Of a stretch of DNA of 64,000 nucleotides, positions 1 through 7,527 are shown piece by piece. The position numbers and the translations under genes are program-made. The notes below the pieces were generated by a model, which saw only the letters and a program-made list of their open reading frames with translations, had not been told where the DNA came from and ran no database searches. The DNA is from Pseudomonas fluorescens (lineage in GTDB: Bacteria > Pseudomonadota > Gammaproteobacteria > Pseudomonadales > Pseudomonadaceae), in assembly GCF_018614655.1 (NCBI RefSeq), contig NZ_JAGGOG010000016.1, positions 124,001-188,000 on the forward strand, written 5' to 3'. Within the stretch, counting starts at the first letter, position 1; each line of letters opens with the position of its first letter.

Positions 1-1
1 G

Positions 2-79
2 GCTGAGCTGACGGCAAAGCATCCGGCGTTCGTGCAGGCGCACCCGGCCAATCAACCGGACACCCCTGCCACACCCTAA
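2..79 (+). CDS. C-terminal end of an unidentified protein (partial)
   Basis: An open frame entering from the left edge runs 25 codons to a TAA at 77-79 and reads like a plausible Ala/Pro/His-rich protein tail. The rest of the gene lies outside the window, so no function can be given. The only support is the open frame and the fact that a REP-type repeat starts just after the stop, as it does after many genes here. Confidence 0.4.
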   Translation, partial: AELTAKHPAFVQAHPANQPDTPATP

Positions 80-83
80 AACA

Positions 84-206
84 ATGTAGGAGCCGGGCTT
101 GCCCGCGATGGGTGTAGCCGCTGCCGAGGCACGAGGCTGCGATGCGTGTCCGCAGGACCGCCCTTGGGGTCGCTACGCAACCCATCGCAAGCGGCTACAC
201 CTGCGA
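84..206. repeat. REP-type palindromic repeat (family A, imperfect)
   Basis: The segment carries TGTAGCCGCTGCCGAGGC and, about 75 bases on, the inverted arm AAGCGGCTACA, with a GTAGGAGCCGGGCTTGCCCGCGA-like half just before it. The same arms form a near-perfect palindrome at 4783-4897 and 27528-27645. This copy is degraded on its right side. Confidence 0.7.
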
Positions 207-286
207 TTGTTTCGATTGGATTTGCCTGGTCAAAACCGCCTCGCATGAAGGCGGATACCTATAAAAAACAACACAGGTACTTTGCG

Positions 287-1657
287 ATGCACAATCAGAT
301 TGCCAGCTTTCGCGCGGCTCTCGACGCCCGTCCGGTGTCGCGCTACCAGTGGTTGATTCTCCTGTTGCTGGCGTTGCTGCTGGTCACCGACGGCTACGAC
401 GCTCAGGTCCTGGGTTACGTAGTGCCAGCGTTGGCCAGGGACTGGGGCCTGGAAAAAGCCGCGTTTGGTCCGGTCTTCAGCGCCAACCTGTTGGGGCTGA
501 CCCTTGGCTCCCTGGCGGTGACACCGCTGGCGGATCGCTTCGGTGTGCGGCGCATCCTGCTGTGTTGTGTATTGATCTACGCCAGCCTCACGGTGCTGAT
601 GGTCTTCGCGGATTCCCTGAATACCCTGATGGCCGCGCGTTTCATCTGCGGCATCGGCATGGGCGGCGCGATGCCCAGCGCCATGGCCCTGATGTCTGAA
701 TACTCGCCGCCGCGCCTGCGTACCTTGATGGTGACGTTGGCGGCGTGTGGCTTTTCGTTCGGTGGCGCAGCAGGCGGGTTTGTCGCGGCCGGGTTTATCG
801 ACAGCTTCGGCTGGCAAGCGGTGTTCCTGGCGGGTGGCATCACACCGTTGCTGCTGTTCCCGTTCCTGGCCTGGTTACTACCGGAGTCACTGCCGCGCTT
901 GCTGCGTGACGCACCACCCTATGCGCGCCTGCAAAAAGTCACCGCACGCATGCTGCCCGGCTGGCAGCCACCTGCTGCGAGCGAGGCAGAAAATCGTCAG
1001 GAGCAGGGCAGCAAACTGACCGTGGTAGAGCTGTTTCGCCATGGTTACGCCCGTCCGACCCTGCTGATCTGGGCGACCTTTTTTGTCAGCCTGATCCTGC
1101 TGTATTTCATGATCAGTTGGCTGCCGTCGCTGCTGCTGGAAAGTGGCTTGGGCATGAACGAAGCCAACCTGGTGACCTCGATGTTCCTGTTCGCCGGTAC
1201 CTTGGGCGCTATCGGCATGGCCTGGTTTGCTGACCGACTAAAAAGCAAAGTGCGGCTGCTGTCTGGCGTGTTGGCCGCTGCGGCGGTGTGCACGATCTTG
1301 CTGGGGCTCAATCACGACAATCCGCGTTATCTGGTGGCCAGCGTGTTCGCGGCCGGTTTCTGCATCATCGGCGGCCAGTTGACCCTCAATGCGTTCGCCA
1401 GCAACTTCTACCCGGCCCACGTACGTGCCACCGGCACGGGTTGGGCGTTGGGCGTGGGGCGATTTGGTTCGATCCTGGGGCCGCTGTTCGGCAGCATGCT
1501 GTTGGCGATGCATATTCCGGTGCAGCAGATTTTCTTTTTCTGCGCGATTCCGGCGGTGATTGCGGCGTTGTTGATCATTCAAGTGCGTTCGCCGAGCAGC
1601 GACGTACCGAAAGATCCGTTGTACAGCGATATCCTCAAGGCACCGACAAAGTCGTGA
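287..1657 (+). CDS. MFS transporter, aromatic acid:H+ symporter type
   Basis: A 456-residue inner-membrane carrier with about 12 hydrophobic segments. Near the end of the first segment it has the DGYDAQ motif that resembles the DGxD motif of the aromatic acid:proton symporter group (PcaK, BenK and relatives), and the loop between segments 2 and 3 holds the MFS signature around ADRFGVRR. The likely substrate is an aromatic or other organic acid; this is inferred from the family. I chose the ATG at 287 because the frame upstream (to 146) runs through a REP repeat; an ATG at 245 is the alternative. No catabolic genes lie next to it, so the substrate cannot be read from context. It converges on the SirB1-like gene with 9 bases between stops. 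Confidence 0.85.
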   Translation: MHNQIASFRAALDARPVSRYQWLILLLLALLLVTDGYDAQVLGYVVPALARDWGLEKAAFGPVFSANLLGLTLGSLAVTPLADRFGVRRILLCCVLIYASLTVLMVFADSLNTLMAARFICGIGMGGAMPSAMALMSEYSPPRLRTLMVTLAACGFSFGGAAGGFVAAGFIDSFGWQAVFLAGGITPLLLFPFLAWLLPESLPRLLRDAPPYARLQKVTARMLPGWQPPAASEAENRQEQGSKLTVVELFRHGYARPTLLIWATFFVSLILLYFMISWLPSLLLESGLGMNEANLVTSMFLFAGTLGAIGMAWFADRLKSKVRLLSGVLAAAAVCTILLGLNHDNPRYLVASVFAAGFCIIGGQLTLNAFASNFYPAHVRATGTGWALGVGRFGSILGPLFGSMLLAMHIPVQQIFFFCAIPAVIAALLIIQVRSPSSDVPKDPLYSDILKAPTKS

Positions 1658-1666
1658 GCGGTGGCT

Positions 1667-2470
1667 TCAATGCACCACTGAATTGGGCGGCAGATGCCCC
1701 AGCCGCTCGGTCAGGCGCAGCCGCTGGATCGGGTCTTCACTGAGCATCAAGGCGTGCTCCAGATCAAAGCGCTCGGCATTCGGGCAGTCCAGGCGCTGGT
1801 ACAAGCTGGCGCGGGCAAGGTAGTCGGCAGCGCTGGCATTGCCCAACTCCAACACGCGTTCGGCGTCCACCAGGGCGGCCAGGTGATCGTCGTTGGACAG
1901 GTGCAACTGGCGCAGATTGCGTGACAGCCGTTGCAGGATCTCCCGAGGCTCGGCGGTGTGCAGGTGATCGGCCTGCAGCTTGAGGTTCGGCCCGTACTGG
2001 CGTTGCAGCAGTTCGCGGCAATCGTTGGGGTACAGGCGCCGTCCGCCGCAGGGGTCCAGCAGATGATCGGTACCGGGCACGCGGAGCAAGAAGTGCCCCG
2101 GAAAGTTGACCCCGACCATGGGAATATCCAGCCGTCGCGCTAGCTCCAGGGCGATCAGGCCCAGAGCCAGCGGTTGCCCACGCTTGCGTTGCAGCACCTT
2201 GTCCAGCAGGGCGGCGGCGGGGCGTAACGGGGTGTAGTCGTCCTGGGCGAAGCCCAAGTCATTCATGCGCCGCAGCAGCGGTTGGCCCAGTTCATCGGGT
2301 GGCAGGGTGGGCATGCCGAGGTTGATCCGCTGCGCCAGCTCTTTGAAGTCGTGCAGGATGGCGAGCGGCTCGACAGCGGGGTCGTGTTCGGCAGCCATCC
2401 ACAGCGCGGCTTCAAACAGCGCGGGGGGTGAACGTTCCAGACAGGCGAAAAAGGCTTGGCGGGGATTCAT
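1667..2470 (-). CDS. SirB1 family protein (transglutaminase-like fold with TPR-like C-terminus)
   Basis: A 267-residue soluble protein. The middle, around residues 95-150, has the SirB1/transglutaminase-like signature (KRGQPLALGLIALELARRL, then GVNFPGHFLLR and LLDPCGG). The C-terminal third (YLARASLYQRL and similar) looks like TPR helices. Family members are widespread in proteobacteria; their biochemical role is not settled. The ATG at 2470 is preceded by GGAGACCGTA, a good ribosome-binding site, which favours it over the start 14 codons upstream. Confidence 0.85.
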   Translation of the reverse strand: MNPRQAFFACLERSPPALFEAALWMAAEHDPAVEPLAILHDFKELAQRINLGMPTLPPDELGQPLLRRMNDLGFAQDDYTPLRPAAALLDKVLQRKRGQPLALGLIALELARRLDIPMVGVNFPGHFLLRVPGTDHLLDPCGGRRLYPNDCRELLQRQYGPNLKLQADHLHTAEPREILQRLSRNLRQLHLSNDDHLAALVDAERVLELGNASAADYLARASLYQRLDCPNAERFDLEHALMLSEDPIQRLRLTERLGHLPPNSVVH

Positions 2471-2659
2471 TACGGTCTCCGGCGGATGGTTCGTTTTAGC
2501 CTTGCAGAACACTTTCGTCCAGTGCCTTATAAGAAATTCCCCCCACCTGTTTATGTCGCAAAGCCTGTAAAACCGCTCGGCTTATTCCTGCGTACTTCGG
2601 CAAGCTTTTACCGCAGGCCTATACTTGGCGATTACACGAAGTGATTCGGGAGCTCGACG

Positions 2660-3679
2660 ATGTTTGCGCTCATGCACAGCTCACGCCTTGAATCGCTGCA
2701 CCTGAGTGTCGACCCGGTGACGGGGTTGAAGGCGGTCATTGCCATCCACAGCACTCGCCTGGGTCCCGCCCTGGGAGGGTGTCGCTACCTGGCCTATCCG
2801 GACGACGAAAGCGCCGTCGCGGATGCTGCGCGCCTGGCCCAGGGCATGAGCTACAAGGCTGCCCTGGCGGGTTTACAGGTCGGCGGCGGTAACGCCGTGA
2901 TCGTCCGCCCGGCCCACGTTGAAAGCCGCGCGGCCCTGTTCGAAGCCTTTGGCCGCTGCATCGAGCAACTCGACGGCCGCTACATCACCGCCATCGACAG
3001 CGGCACCTCGGTCGCCGACATGGACTGCATTGCCCAGCAAACTCGCTTTGTCACCAGCACCACGGCCGCTGGCGATCCTTCGCCCCACGCCGCCATGGGC
3101 GTATTCGCCGGCATCCGCACCACCGCCATGGCCCGCTTGGGCAGCGATAACCTGGAAGGCCTGCGCGTGGCGATTCAGGGCCTGGGCAACGTCGGCTACG
3201 CCCTGGCCGAGCAACTGCATGCGGCGGGGGCTGAACTGCTGGTCAGTGATATCGACCACGGCAAAGTGCAATTGGCCATGGAGCAACTGGGCGCTCACCC
3301 GATTGCCAATGAAGCCTTGCTCAGTACCCCGTGCGACATTCTCGCGCCCTGCGGCCTGGGCGCCGTGCTCAACCGCCACAGCGTCGCCCAGTTGCGCTGC
3401 GCCGCCGTGGCCGGTTCCGCCAGTGCCCAGTTGACCAACCTGCAAGTGGCCGATCAGTTGGAAGGGCGCGGCATCCTTTATGCCCCGGACTACGTCATCA
3501 ACTCGGGCGGGCTGATCTACGTCGCCCTCAAACATAGCGGCGCAGAGCTGGCGACCATCACGGCGCACTTATCGAACATCGGTACGCGCCTGACGGAAAT
3601 CTTCGCCCATGCCCAGGCTGAAAAGCGCTCGCCTGCGCGGGTGGCGGATGAGTTGGCGGAGCGGCTGTTGTACCGATAA
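2660..3679 (+). CDS. ldh: Leu/Phe/Val dehydrogenase family protein with altered catalytic lysine
   Basis: A 339-residue member of the Glu/Leu/Phe/Val dehydrogenase family, which interconverts branched-chain amino acids and 2-oxo acids with NAD+. The substrate half has GGCRYL near residue 40 and MSYKAALAG (Lys66). The C-terminal half has the Rossmann motif GLGNVGYA and the family block YAPDYVINSGGLI. The glycine-rich active-site loop reads VGGGNAVI, so residue 78 is Asn (codon AAC at 2891-2893) where the family has the catalytic Lys (Lys80 of Bacillus leucine dehydrogenase). Lys66 and the Asp in TAIDSGTS are kept. The enzyme may be impaired, changed in activity, or a non-catalytic paralogue. 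The symbol reflects family membership only. Confidence 0.85.
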   Translation: MFALMHSSRLESLHLSVDPVTGLKAVIAIHSTRLGPALGGCRYLAYPDDESAVADAARLAQGMSYKAALAGLQVGGGNAVIVRPAHVESRAALFEAFGRCIEQLDGRYITAIDSGTSVADMDCIAQQTRFVTSTTAAGDPSPHAAMGVFAGIRTTAMARLGSDNLEGLRVAIQGLGNVGYALAEQLHAAGAELLVSDIDHGKVQLAMEQLGAHPIANEALLSTPCDILAPCGLGAVLNRHSVAQLRCAAVAGSASAQLTNLQVADQLEGRGILYAPDYVINSGGLIYVALKHSGAELATITAHLSNIGTRLTEIFAHAQAEKRSPARVADELAERLLYR

Positions 3680-3688
3680 ACAGGTATT

Positions 3689-3719
3689 AAAAAGGCCCTG
3701 AACCAATGATTCAGAGCCT
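3689..3719 (-). terminator. Rho-independent terminator of yebG
   Basis: A ten-base-pair stem (AGGCCCTGAA at 3693-3702 with TTCAGAGCCT at 3710-3719, one G-U pair) is followed on the minus strand by five T residues. It lies between the converging ldh and yebG genes and is oriented to stop yebG transcription. Confidence 0.8.
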
Positions 3720-3733
3720 GTTCAATTCGGGCT

Positions 3734-3994
3734 TTATTCCGCCGGCGGGTTCAGCAACTCGGACAGCGCGTCCGGTTGGTTCTTGAACGCCTTGGCAAAC
3801 ACATCGCGATTCTTCGCCATGTAGATTCCGGCTTCCTCCACCTGCTGCTCGCTCAGGGAAGGCACGGCTTTTTGCAACACTTCTGCCAGCAACTCGGCGA
3901 GTTCAAGCATCTTGTCATGACGGTCAGCTTCGGCTTTATCCATGAACAAACGCTCCAGATCTCGGCTGCTGCGGTATACCACTTCGACGGCCAT
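3734..3994 (-). CDS. yebG: YebG family DNA-damage-inducible protein
   Basis: An 86-residue acidic helical protein starting MAVEVVYRSSRDLERLF, the characteristic YebG N-terminus. YebG is a small SOS-induced protein of unknown molecular activity in enterobacteria and pseudomonads. Its regulation is visible here: a consensus LexA operator lies 43 bases upstream of the start. The gene is monocistronic with its own terminator. Confidence 0.92.
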   Translation of the reverse strand: MAVEVVYRSSRDLERLFMDKAEADRHDKMLELAELLAEVLQKAVPSLSEQQVEEAGIYMAKNRDVFAKAFKNQPDALSELLNPPAE

Positions 3995-4037
3995 TCACCA
4001 CCTCACATGCCTTCACGATAGTTGTCTTTTGCGGCTA

Positions 4038-4053
4038 CTGTATTTATATACAG
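4038..4053 (-). promoter_or_regulatory. LexA (SOS) box of yebG
   Basis: CTG-TATTTATATA-CAG is a 16-base match to the gammaproteobacterial LexA operator CTG-N10-CAG with an AT-rich centre. It is placed in the yebG promoter region, so LexA repression relieved by DNA damage is expected. Confidence 0.9.
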
Positions 4054-4159
4054 CAAAAAGGATAAGCCAAACGCTTTGATTTGGATAGCAGGTTTTTAAT
4101 GTAGTCGGTAAATGGGGGTTTGCAGCAGAAGAAATTTCTGACAACTTGCCGGGGTTGCG

Positions 4160-4426
4160 CCGGTTTCGTCCGGTGGCTTACCTTCGCCGTTCGCTGCACA
4201 TGCAGCAAACGGGCTTGGCGGCCCGGTGTAAGATGGCGCAACTGCCCCCCAACAAGATTGCAGACGTTTTTTACGTCCGCATTCCTATGTTATGGCGGGT
4301 TGCGCAAGGACCCTTCGGGGTGCTGGGTTGCCTTCTTACCGGTCCGCCAACCTTGTGCAATCCGTCACCCAATCTGCTTGGCGGCAGACGGTGGTGGATT
4401 CCCTTCCATTCAAGAAGAGATACACC
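4160..4426 (+). promoter_or_regulatory. Structured 5' leader of the DUF6124 gene
   Basis: The 430 bases between yebG and the DUF6124 gene hold no convincing gene, but strong RNA structure. CGGGTTGCGCAAGG (4296-4309) can pair over 14 positions with CCTTGTGCAATCCG (4351-4364), with two positions as G-U wobbles. Inside it ACCC-TTCG-GGGT (4310-4321) forms a UUCG-capped hairpin. A third short hairpin (GACG..CGTC, 4263-4276) precedes the helix. Open frames across this stretch overlap in two phases, which is better explained by structured RNA than by coding. The function is unknown; cis regulation or a small RNA is inferred. Confidence 0.6.
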
Positions 4427-4762
4427 ATGAAAAAGCACTCCCCCAACCCCCCTGACAATTCGCGCAATGACGGTCGGCTCCAGGCTGCCGCCAATCGGGC
4501 CATTGATCACTGTCTGCGATCTGAGTCATCTCAGCCTTCACCCGAATCCCCCGCGAGGCTTTTCAGCGTTACGTCTCGAGCTGATACGGAAACGTTACTG
4601 GTCAATGCCAGCGAAACCTTGAACAGTGCTCGTGAAATGGCAAGCAGTCTGGCTTTTGAACTTGAGGGCTCGCAACGAAGCCTGTTGCTGGCCATCCATC
4701 AGCTGGTGGAAATGAGCGGCTTGTTGGTCGAGCGAGCGTTGGAGCAAGCCACCCCCGCTTGA
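4427..4762 (+). CDS. DUF6124 (former DUF3077) family protein
   Basis: A 111-residue protein starting MKKHSPNPP with the family core around residues 45-105: TETLLVNASETLNSA, SSLAFELEGSQR and then a helix ending LLVERALE. Many pseudomonads carry several paralogues of unknown function. The start follows AAGAAGAGATACACC. The most interesting feature is the structured leader directly upstream. A REPIN follows 20 bases after the stop. Confidence 0.85.
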   Translation: MKKHSPNPPDNSRNDGRLQAAANRAIDHCLRSESSQPSPESPARLFSVTSRADTETLLVNASETLNSAREMASSLAFELEGSQRSLLLAIHQLVEMSGLLVERALEQATPA

Positions 4763-4782
4763 GGGTGATGCAACCGAAACCC

Positions 4783-4897
4783 TGTAGCCGCTGCCGAGGT
4801 ACGAGGCTGCGATGGGGCTGGGCGGCATTCCGATGTAGCCCCCCAGGCGGCGGTCCTGCGGCCCGCATCGCAGCCTCGTACCTCGGCAGCGGCTACA
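4783..4897. repeat. REPIN, family A
   Basis: A 115-base palindromic unit. The outer arm TGTAGCCGCTGCCGAGGTAC plus ten further bases at 4783-4814 is repeated in perfect inversion at 4866-4897, with a GC-rich spacer. The same unit occurs at 27528-27645 and, degraded, at 84-206. Confidence 0.9.
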
Positions 4898-5028
4898 GAG
4901 CGCCAAGAAGTGCCTAATATCATCCGGCCACCTTCTCACCCTCTGTCCCTGGCCTTTTTTCTGCATGCAGAGAAACCGTCACGTCCAACCCGCATTATCC
5001 GGTCGAGCCGACCTAAGGAAGCATCATC

Positions 5029-5517
5029 GTGAAAATCAACTGGGCCGAAAAACTGCGGCATAACGTGCATCAACTGGCCGAGTCCCTGGGTAATCTGTTC
5101 GTCGAGACGTTCCACTACCTGGCGTTGTTTGCCATTGGTGCGGTGACGGCCTGGGCGGCGGTGATGGAGTTTTTGGGGATGCTCGAAAACGGGCACATCA
5201 AGATCGATGACATCTTGCTGTTGTTCATCTACCTGGAACTGGGGGCGATGGTCGGGATTTATTTCAAGACCAACCACATGCCGGTGCGGTTCCTGATTTA
5301 TGTGGCGATCACCGCGCTGACCCGTCTGCTGATTTCCAACGTCTCCCACCACAACCCGCCGGACATCGGCATCATCTACCTGTGCGGCGGGATTCTGTTG
5401 TTGGCCTTCGCGATTCTGGTGGTGCGTTATGCGTCCTCGCAGTTTCCGTCGGTGAAGGTTGAAGGCCCGCGGCGCAAAGGCCAAGCGAGCCAGGAGACGG
5501 AGAAGGGCGAGCTTTAA
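5029..5517 (+). CDS. psiE: Phosphate-starvation-inducible protein PsiE
   Basis: A 162-residue membrane protein with four predicted transmembrane segments (about residues 20-45, 60-80, 85-105 and 112-135) and the PsiE core FIYLELGAMVGIYF and HMPVRFLIYVAITALTR. PsiE is controlled by the Pho regulon in E. coli; its function is unknown. I see no convincing Pho box in the 100 bases upstream. A ribosome-binding site (AAGGAAG) precedes the GTG start. The 3' end overlaps the converging DUF3509 gene by four bases. Confidence 0.9.
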   Translation: MKINWAEKLRHNVHQLAESLGNLFVETFHYLALFAIGAVTAWAAVMEFLGMLENGHIKIDDILLLFIYLELGAMVGIYFKTNHMPVRFLIYVAITALTRLLISNVSHHNPPDIGIIYLCGGILLLAFAILVVRYASSQFPSVKVEGPRRKGQASQETEKGEL

Positions 5518-5831
5518 AACCCGGTGGTTAATGGCGGTCGACTGTTGGGCGGCCGTTGAAGAGGTAGAGGACTATCGCCATCGGTCATCACCGCCAGGAT
5601 TTCCATGGCGCAGTGGCCTTGTTCGATGGCGATGCCGAACTGCACACTTTGCACCAAGCGCCTGAGCCGTTGCGGGTCGTTGCGTTGTGCGGCGCTGATC
5701 ATGCGTTTGGCCACCACGCCGTTATCGTCGGAAAGGGTCAGCATGATGCTGCCATCGAGCCGTTGAATGCTCAGATTGACCCGGTATTGGGGGGTAAAGG
5801 TGTCGGTGATGATCTGAAAAGGATTGTCCAT
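5514..5831 (-). CDS. DUF3509 family protein
   Basis: A 105-residue protein starting MDNPFQIITDTF, with the family core YRVNLSIQRLDGSIMLTL and a conserved AAQRNDPQRLRRLVQSVQF block. DUF3509 proteins are small, soluble, Pseudomonas-restricted proteins of unknown function. The proline-rich tail reads into the end of psiE on the other strand. Confidence 0.85.
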   Translation of the reverse strand: MDNPFQIITDTFTPQYRVNLSIQRLDGSIMLTLSDDNGVVAKRMISAAQRNDPQRLRRLVQSVQFGIAIEQGHCAMEILAVMTDGDSPLPLQRPPNSRPPLTTGF

Positions 5832-6014
5832 GGTGCGCTACCGCCTGATAAGAGCATGCAGTCATTGACGGCCGGTGTCGGGATTAGTTTGTGTTTCCAG
5901 ACCATCGGCCATTCGCTCGCTGAGGTTTTCACAAGGTCCGTTTTCCTCATGAGGGGTAGAGCAAAGGCCGTGCCGTTTAGGCAAGATGCGATTCTACGGG
6001 TAGCCACAAAACCC

Positions 6015-6136
6015 ATGTGGGAGCGGCGGTGCGACGATTCGACTTGCTCGCGAAGGCGTTGGGTCAGTCACCAGATGTGTTGACTGATCGACCGCCTTCG
6101 CGAGCAAGTCGAATCGTCGCACCGCCGCTCCCACAT
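6015..6136. repeat. REPIN, family B, with an extra palindromic insert
   Basis: GTGGGAGCGGCGGTGCGACG at 6017 and about 20 more bases up to CTTGCTCGCGAAGG are repeated in inversion ending at 6135. Compared with the other family-B units (10714, 25507, 30568), the arm holds about 15 extra bases (GGTGCGACGATTCGA) between GTGGGAGCGG and CTTGCTCGCGAAGG, on both sides. It fills much of the 340-base gap between DUF3509 and the serine transporter; I see nothing else there. Confidence 0.88.
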
Positions 6137-6171
6137 TGAGTCGGTGGTGTTGTTGAGAGCAGTGCCCGGTT

Positions 6172-7467
6172 TCAGGGCATAAACGAGAAAACGATCGCAG
6201 ACAGCGCAATCAGCCCGATCAACACCACGAACACGTTCGACGCCTGGCCCGAGTACTGGCGCAAAGATGGCACGCGACGAATGGCGTACATCGGCATCAG
6301 GAACAGCAGGCAGGCGATGATCGGCCCGCCCAGGGTTTCGATCATGCCCAGGATGCTCGGGTTGAAGGTGGCGACGGCCCAGCAGGTCAGGACCATGAAC
6401 AGCGCGGTGCAGCGTTCCAGCCATTTGGCCGACATCGAGCGGTTGCGCCCGCGCAGGGATTTGACGATCAGGCCCTGGAAGCCTTCGCTGGCGCCGATGT
6501 AATGGCCCAGGAACGACTTGGTGATTGCCACCAGCGCGATCAACGGCGCGGCGTAGGCGATGACTGGGGTCTGGAAGTGGTTGGCCAGGTAAGACAGGAT
6601 CGAGATGTTCTGTTCCTTGGCTGCCGCCAGGTCTGCCGGGGACAAGGCCAGTACGCAACTGAAGCAGAAGAACATCACCGTCAGCACCATCATGCCGTGG
6701 GCCATGGCCAGGATGCCGCTGCTTTTACGCTCGGCTTGTGGGCCGTAGACGCGCTTCTGGTCGACCGCAAAGGCGGAGATGATCGGCGAATGGTTGAAGG
6801 AGAACACCATCACCGGGATCGCCAGCCACAGGGTCTTGAAGAACAGCGGCAGCGGCATGCCTTCACTGGCGGAGGCGAAGAATGCACCGTTCCAGTTGGG
6901 GATCAGGCTCAGGCCCAGCAACAGCAAGGCGGCGACGAACGGGTAGACCAGCACGCTCATGGCCTTGACGATCACGCCCTGGCCGCAACGTACGATGGCC
7001 ATCAGGCCGAGGATCAGCACCAGGGACAGGATCGCCCGGGGCGGCGGCGCCATGTGCAGTTGGTGTTCCATGAAACTGCTCAAGGTGTTGGTCAGCGCCA
7101 CGCTGTACACCAGCAGGATCGGGAAGATCGCGAAGAAATACAGCAGGGTGATCAGCTTGCCCGCGCCGACGCCGAAGTGTTCTTCCACCACGTCGGTGAT
7201 GTCGCCGGATTTGCCTGACAACACAAAACGCGTCAGCCCACGATGGGCGAAGAAGGTCATCGGAAAAGCCAGCAGCGCCAGCACGATCAGCGGCCAAAAG
7301 CCGCCGACGCCGGCGTTGATCGGCAGGAACAAGGTGCCGGCCCCGATGGCCGTGCCGTAGAGGCCGAGCATCCAGGTGGTGTCGTGTTTGTTCCAGCCTT
7401 TTGTGACGGTGCTTGCAGTCAGGTCTACAGCGGGATTTTCGGCAGCAGGTGTACGTACATCGGTCAT
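6172..7467 (-). CDS. sdaC: Serine:H+ symporter, SdaC/HAAAP family
   Basis: A 431-residue inner-membrane transporter with about 11 transmembrane segments. The first contains the family motif LYGTAIGAGTLFLPINAGVGG (first 20 residues shown in part: LYGTAIGAGTLFLPINAG), typical of the hydroxy/aromatic amino acid permeases SdaC and TdcC. It lies 60 bases downstream of L-serine deaminase on the same strand, so serine uptake coupled to degradation is the natural reading. The ATG at 7467 has GAGG nine bases upstream; a start 12 codons earlier is less likely. Confidence 0.9.
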   Translation of the reverse strand: MTDVRTPAAENPAVDLTASTVTKGWNKHDTTWMLGLYGTAIGAGTLFLPINAGVGGFWPLIVLALLAFPMTFFAHRGLTRFVLSGKSGDITDVVEEHFGVGAGKLITLLYFFAIFPILLVYSVALTNTLSSFMEHQLHMAPPPRAILSLVLILGLMAIVRCGQGVIVKAMSVLVYPFVAALLLLGLSLIPNWNGAFFASASEGMPLPLFFKTLWLAIPVMVFSFNHSPIISAFAVDQKRVYGPQAERKSSGILAMAHGMMVLTVMFFCFSCVLALSPADLAAAKEQNISILSYLANHFQTPVIAYAAPLIALVAITKSFLGHYIGASEGFQGLIVKSLRGRNRSMSAKWLERCTALFMVLTCWAVATFNPSILGMIETLGGPIIACLLFLMPMYAIRRVPSLRQYSGQASNVFVVLIGLIALSAIVFSFMP

Positions 7468-7527
7468 CGATATTGCCTCGTTATTATTCTTGCGCGGGCT
7501 CACGTTGGGACGGTCAGCGAATGCTCC

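Noticed and set aside
4120..4455. Two overlapping open frames in the DUF6124 leader
   Set aside because: They overlap each other in different phases and follow the RNA helix arms; structured RNA explains the sequence better than protein.
4930..5028. Possible Pho box before psiE
   Set aside because: CTGCAT..ACCGTCAC partly resembles half-sites, but spacing and bases depart too far from the consensus.
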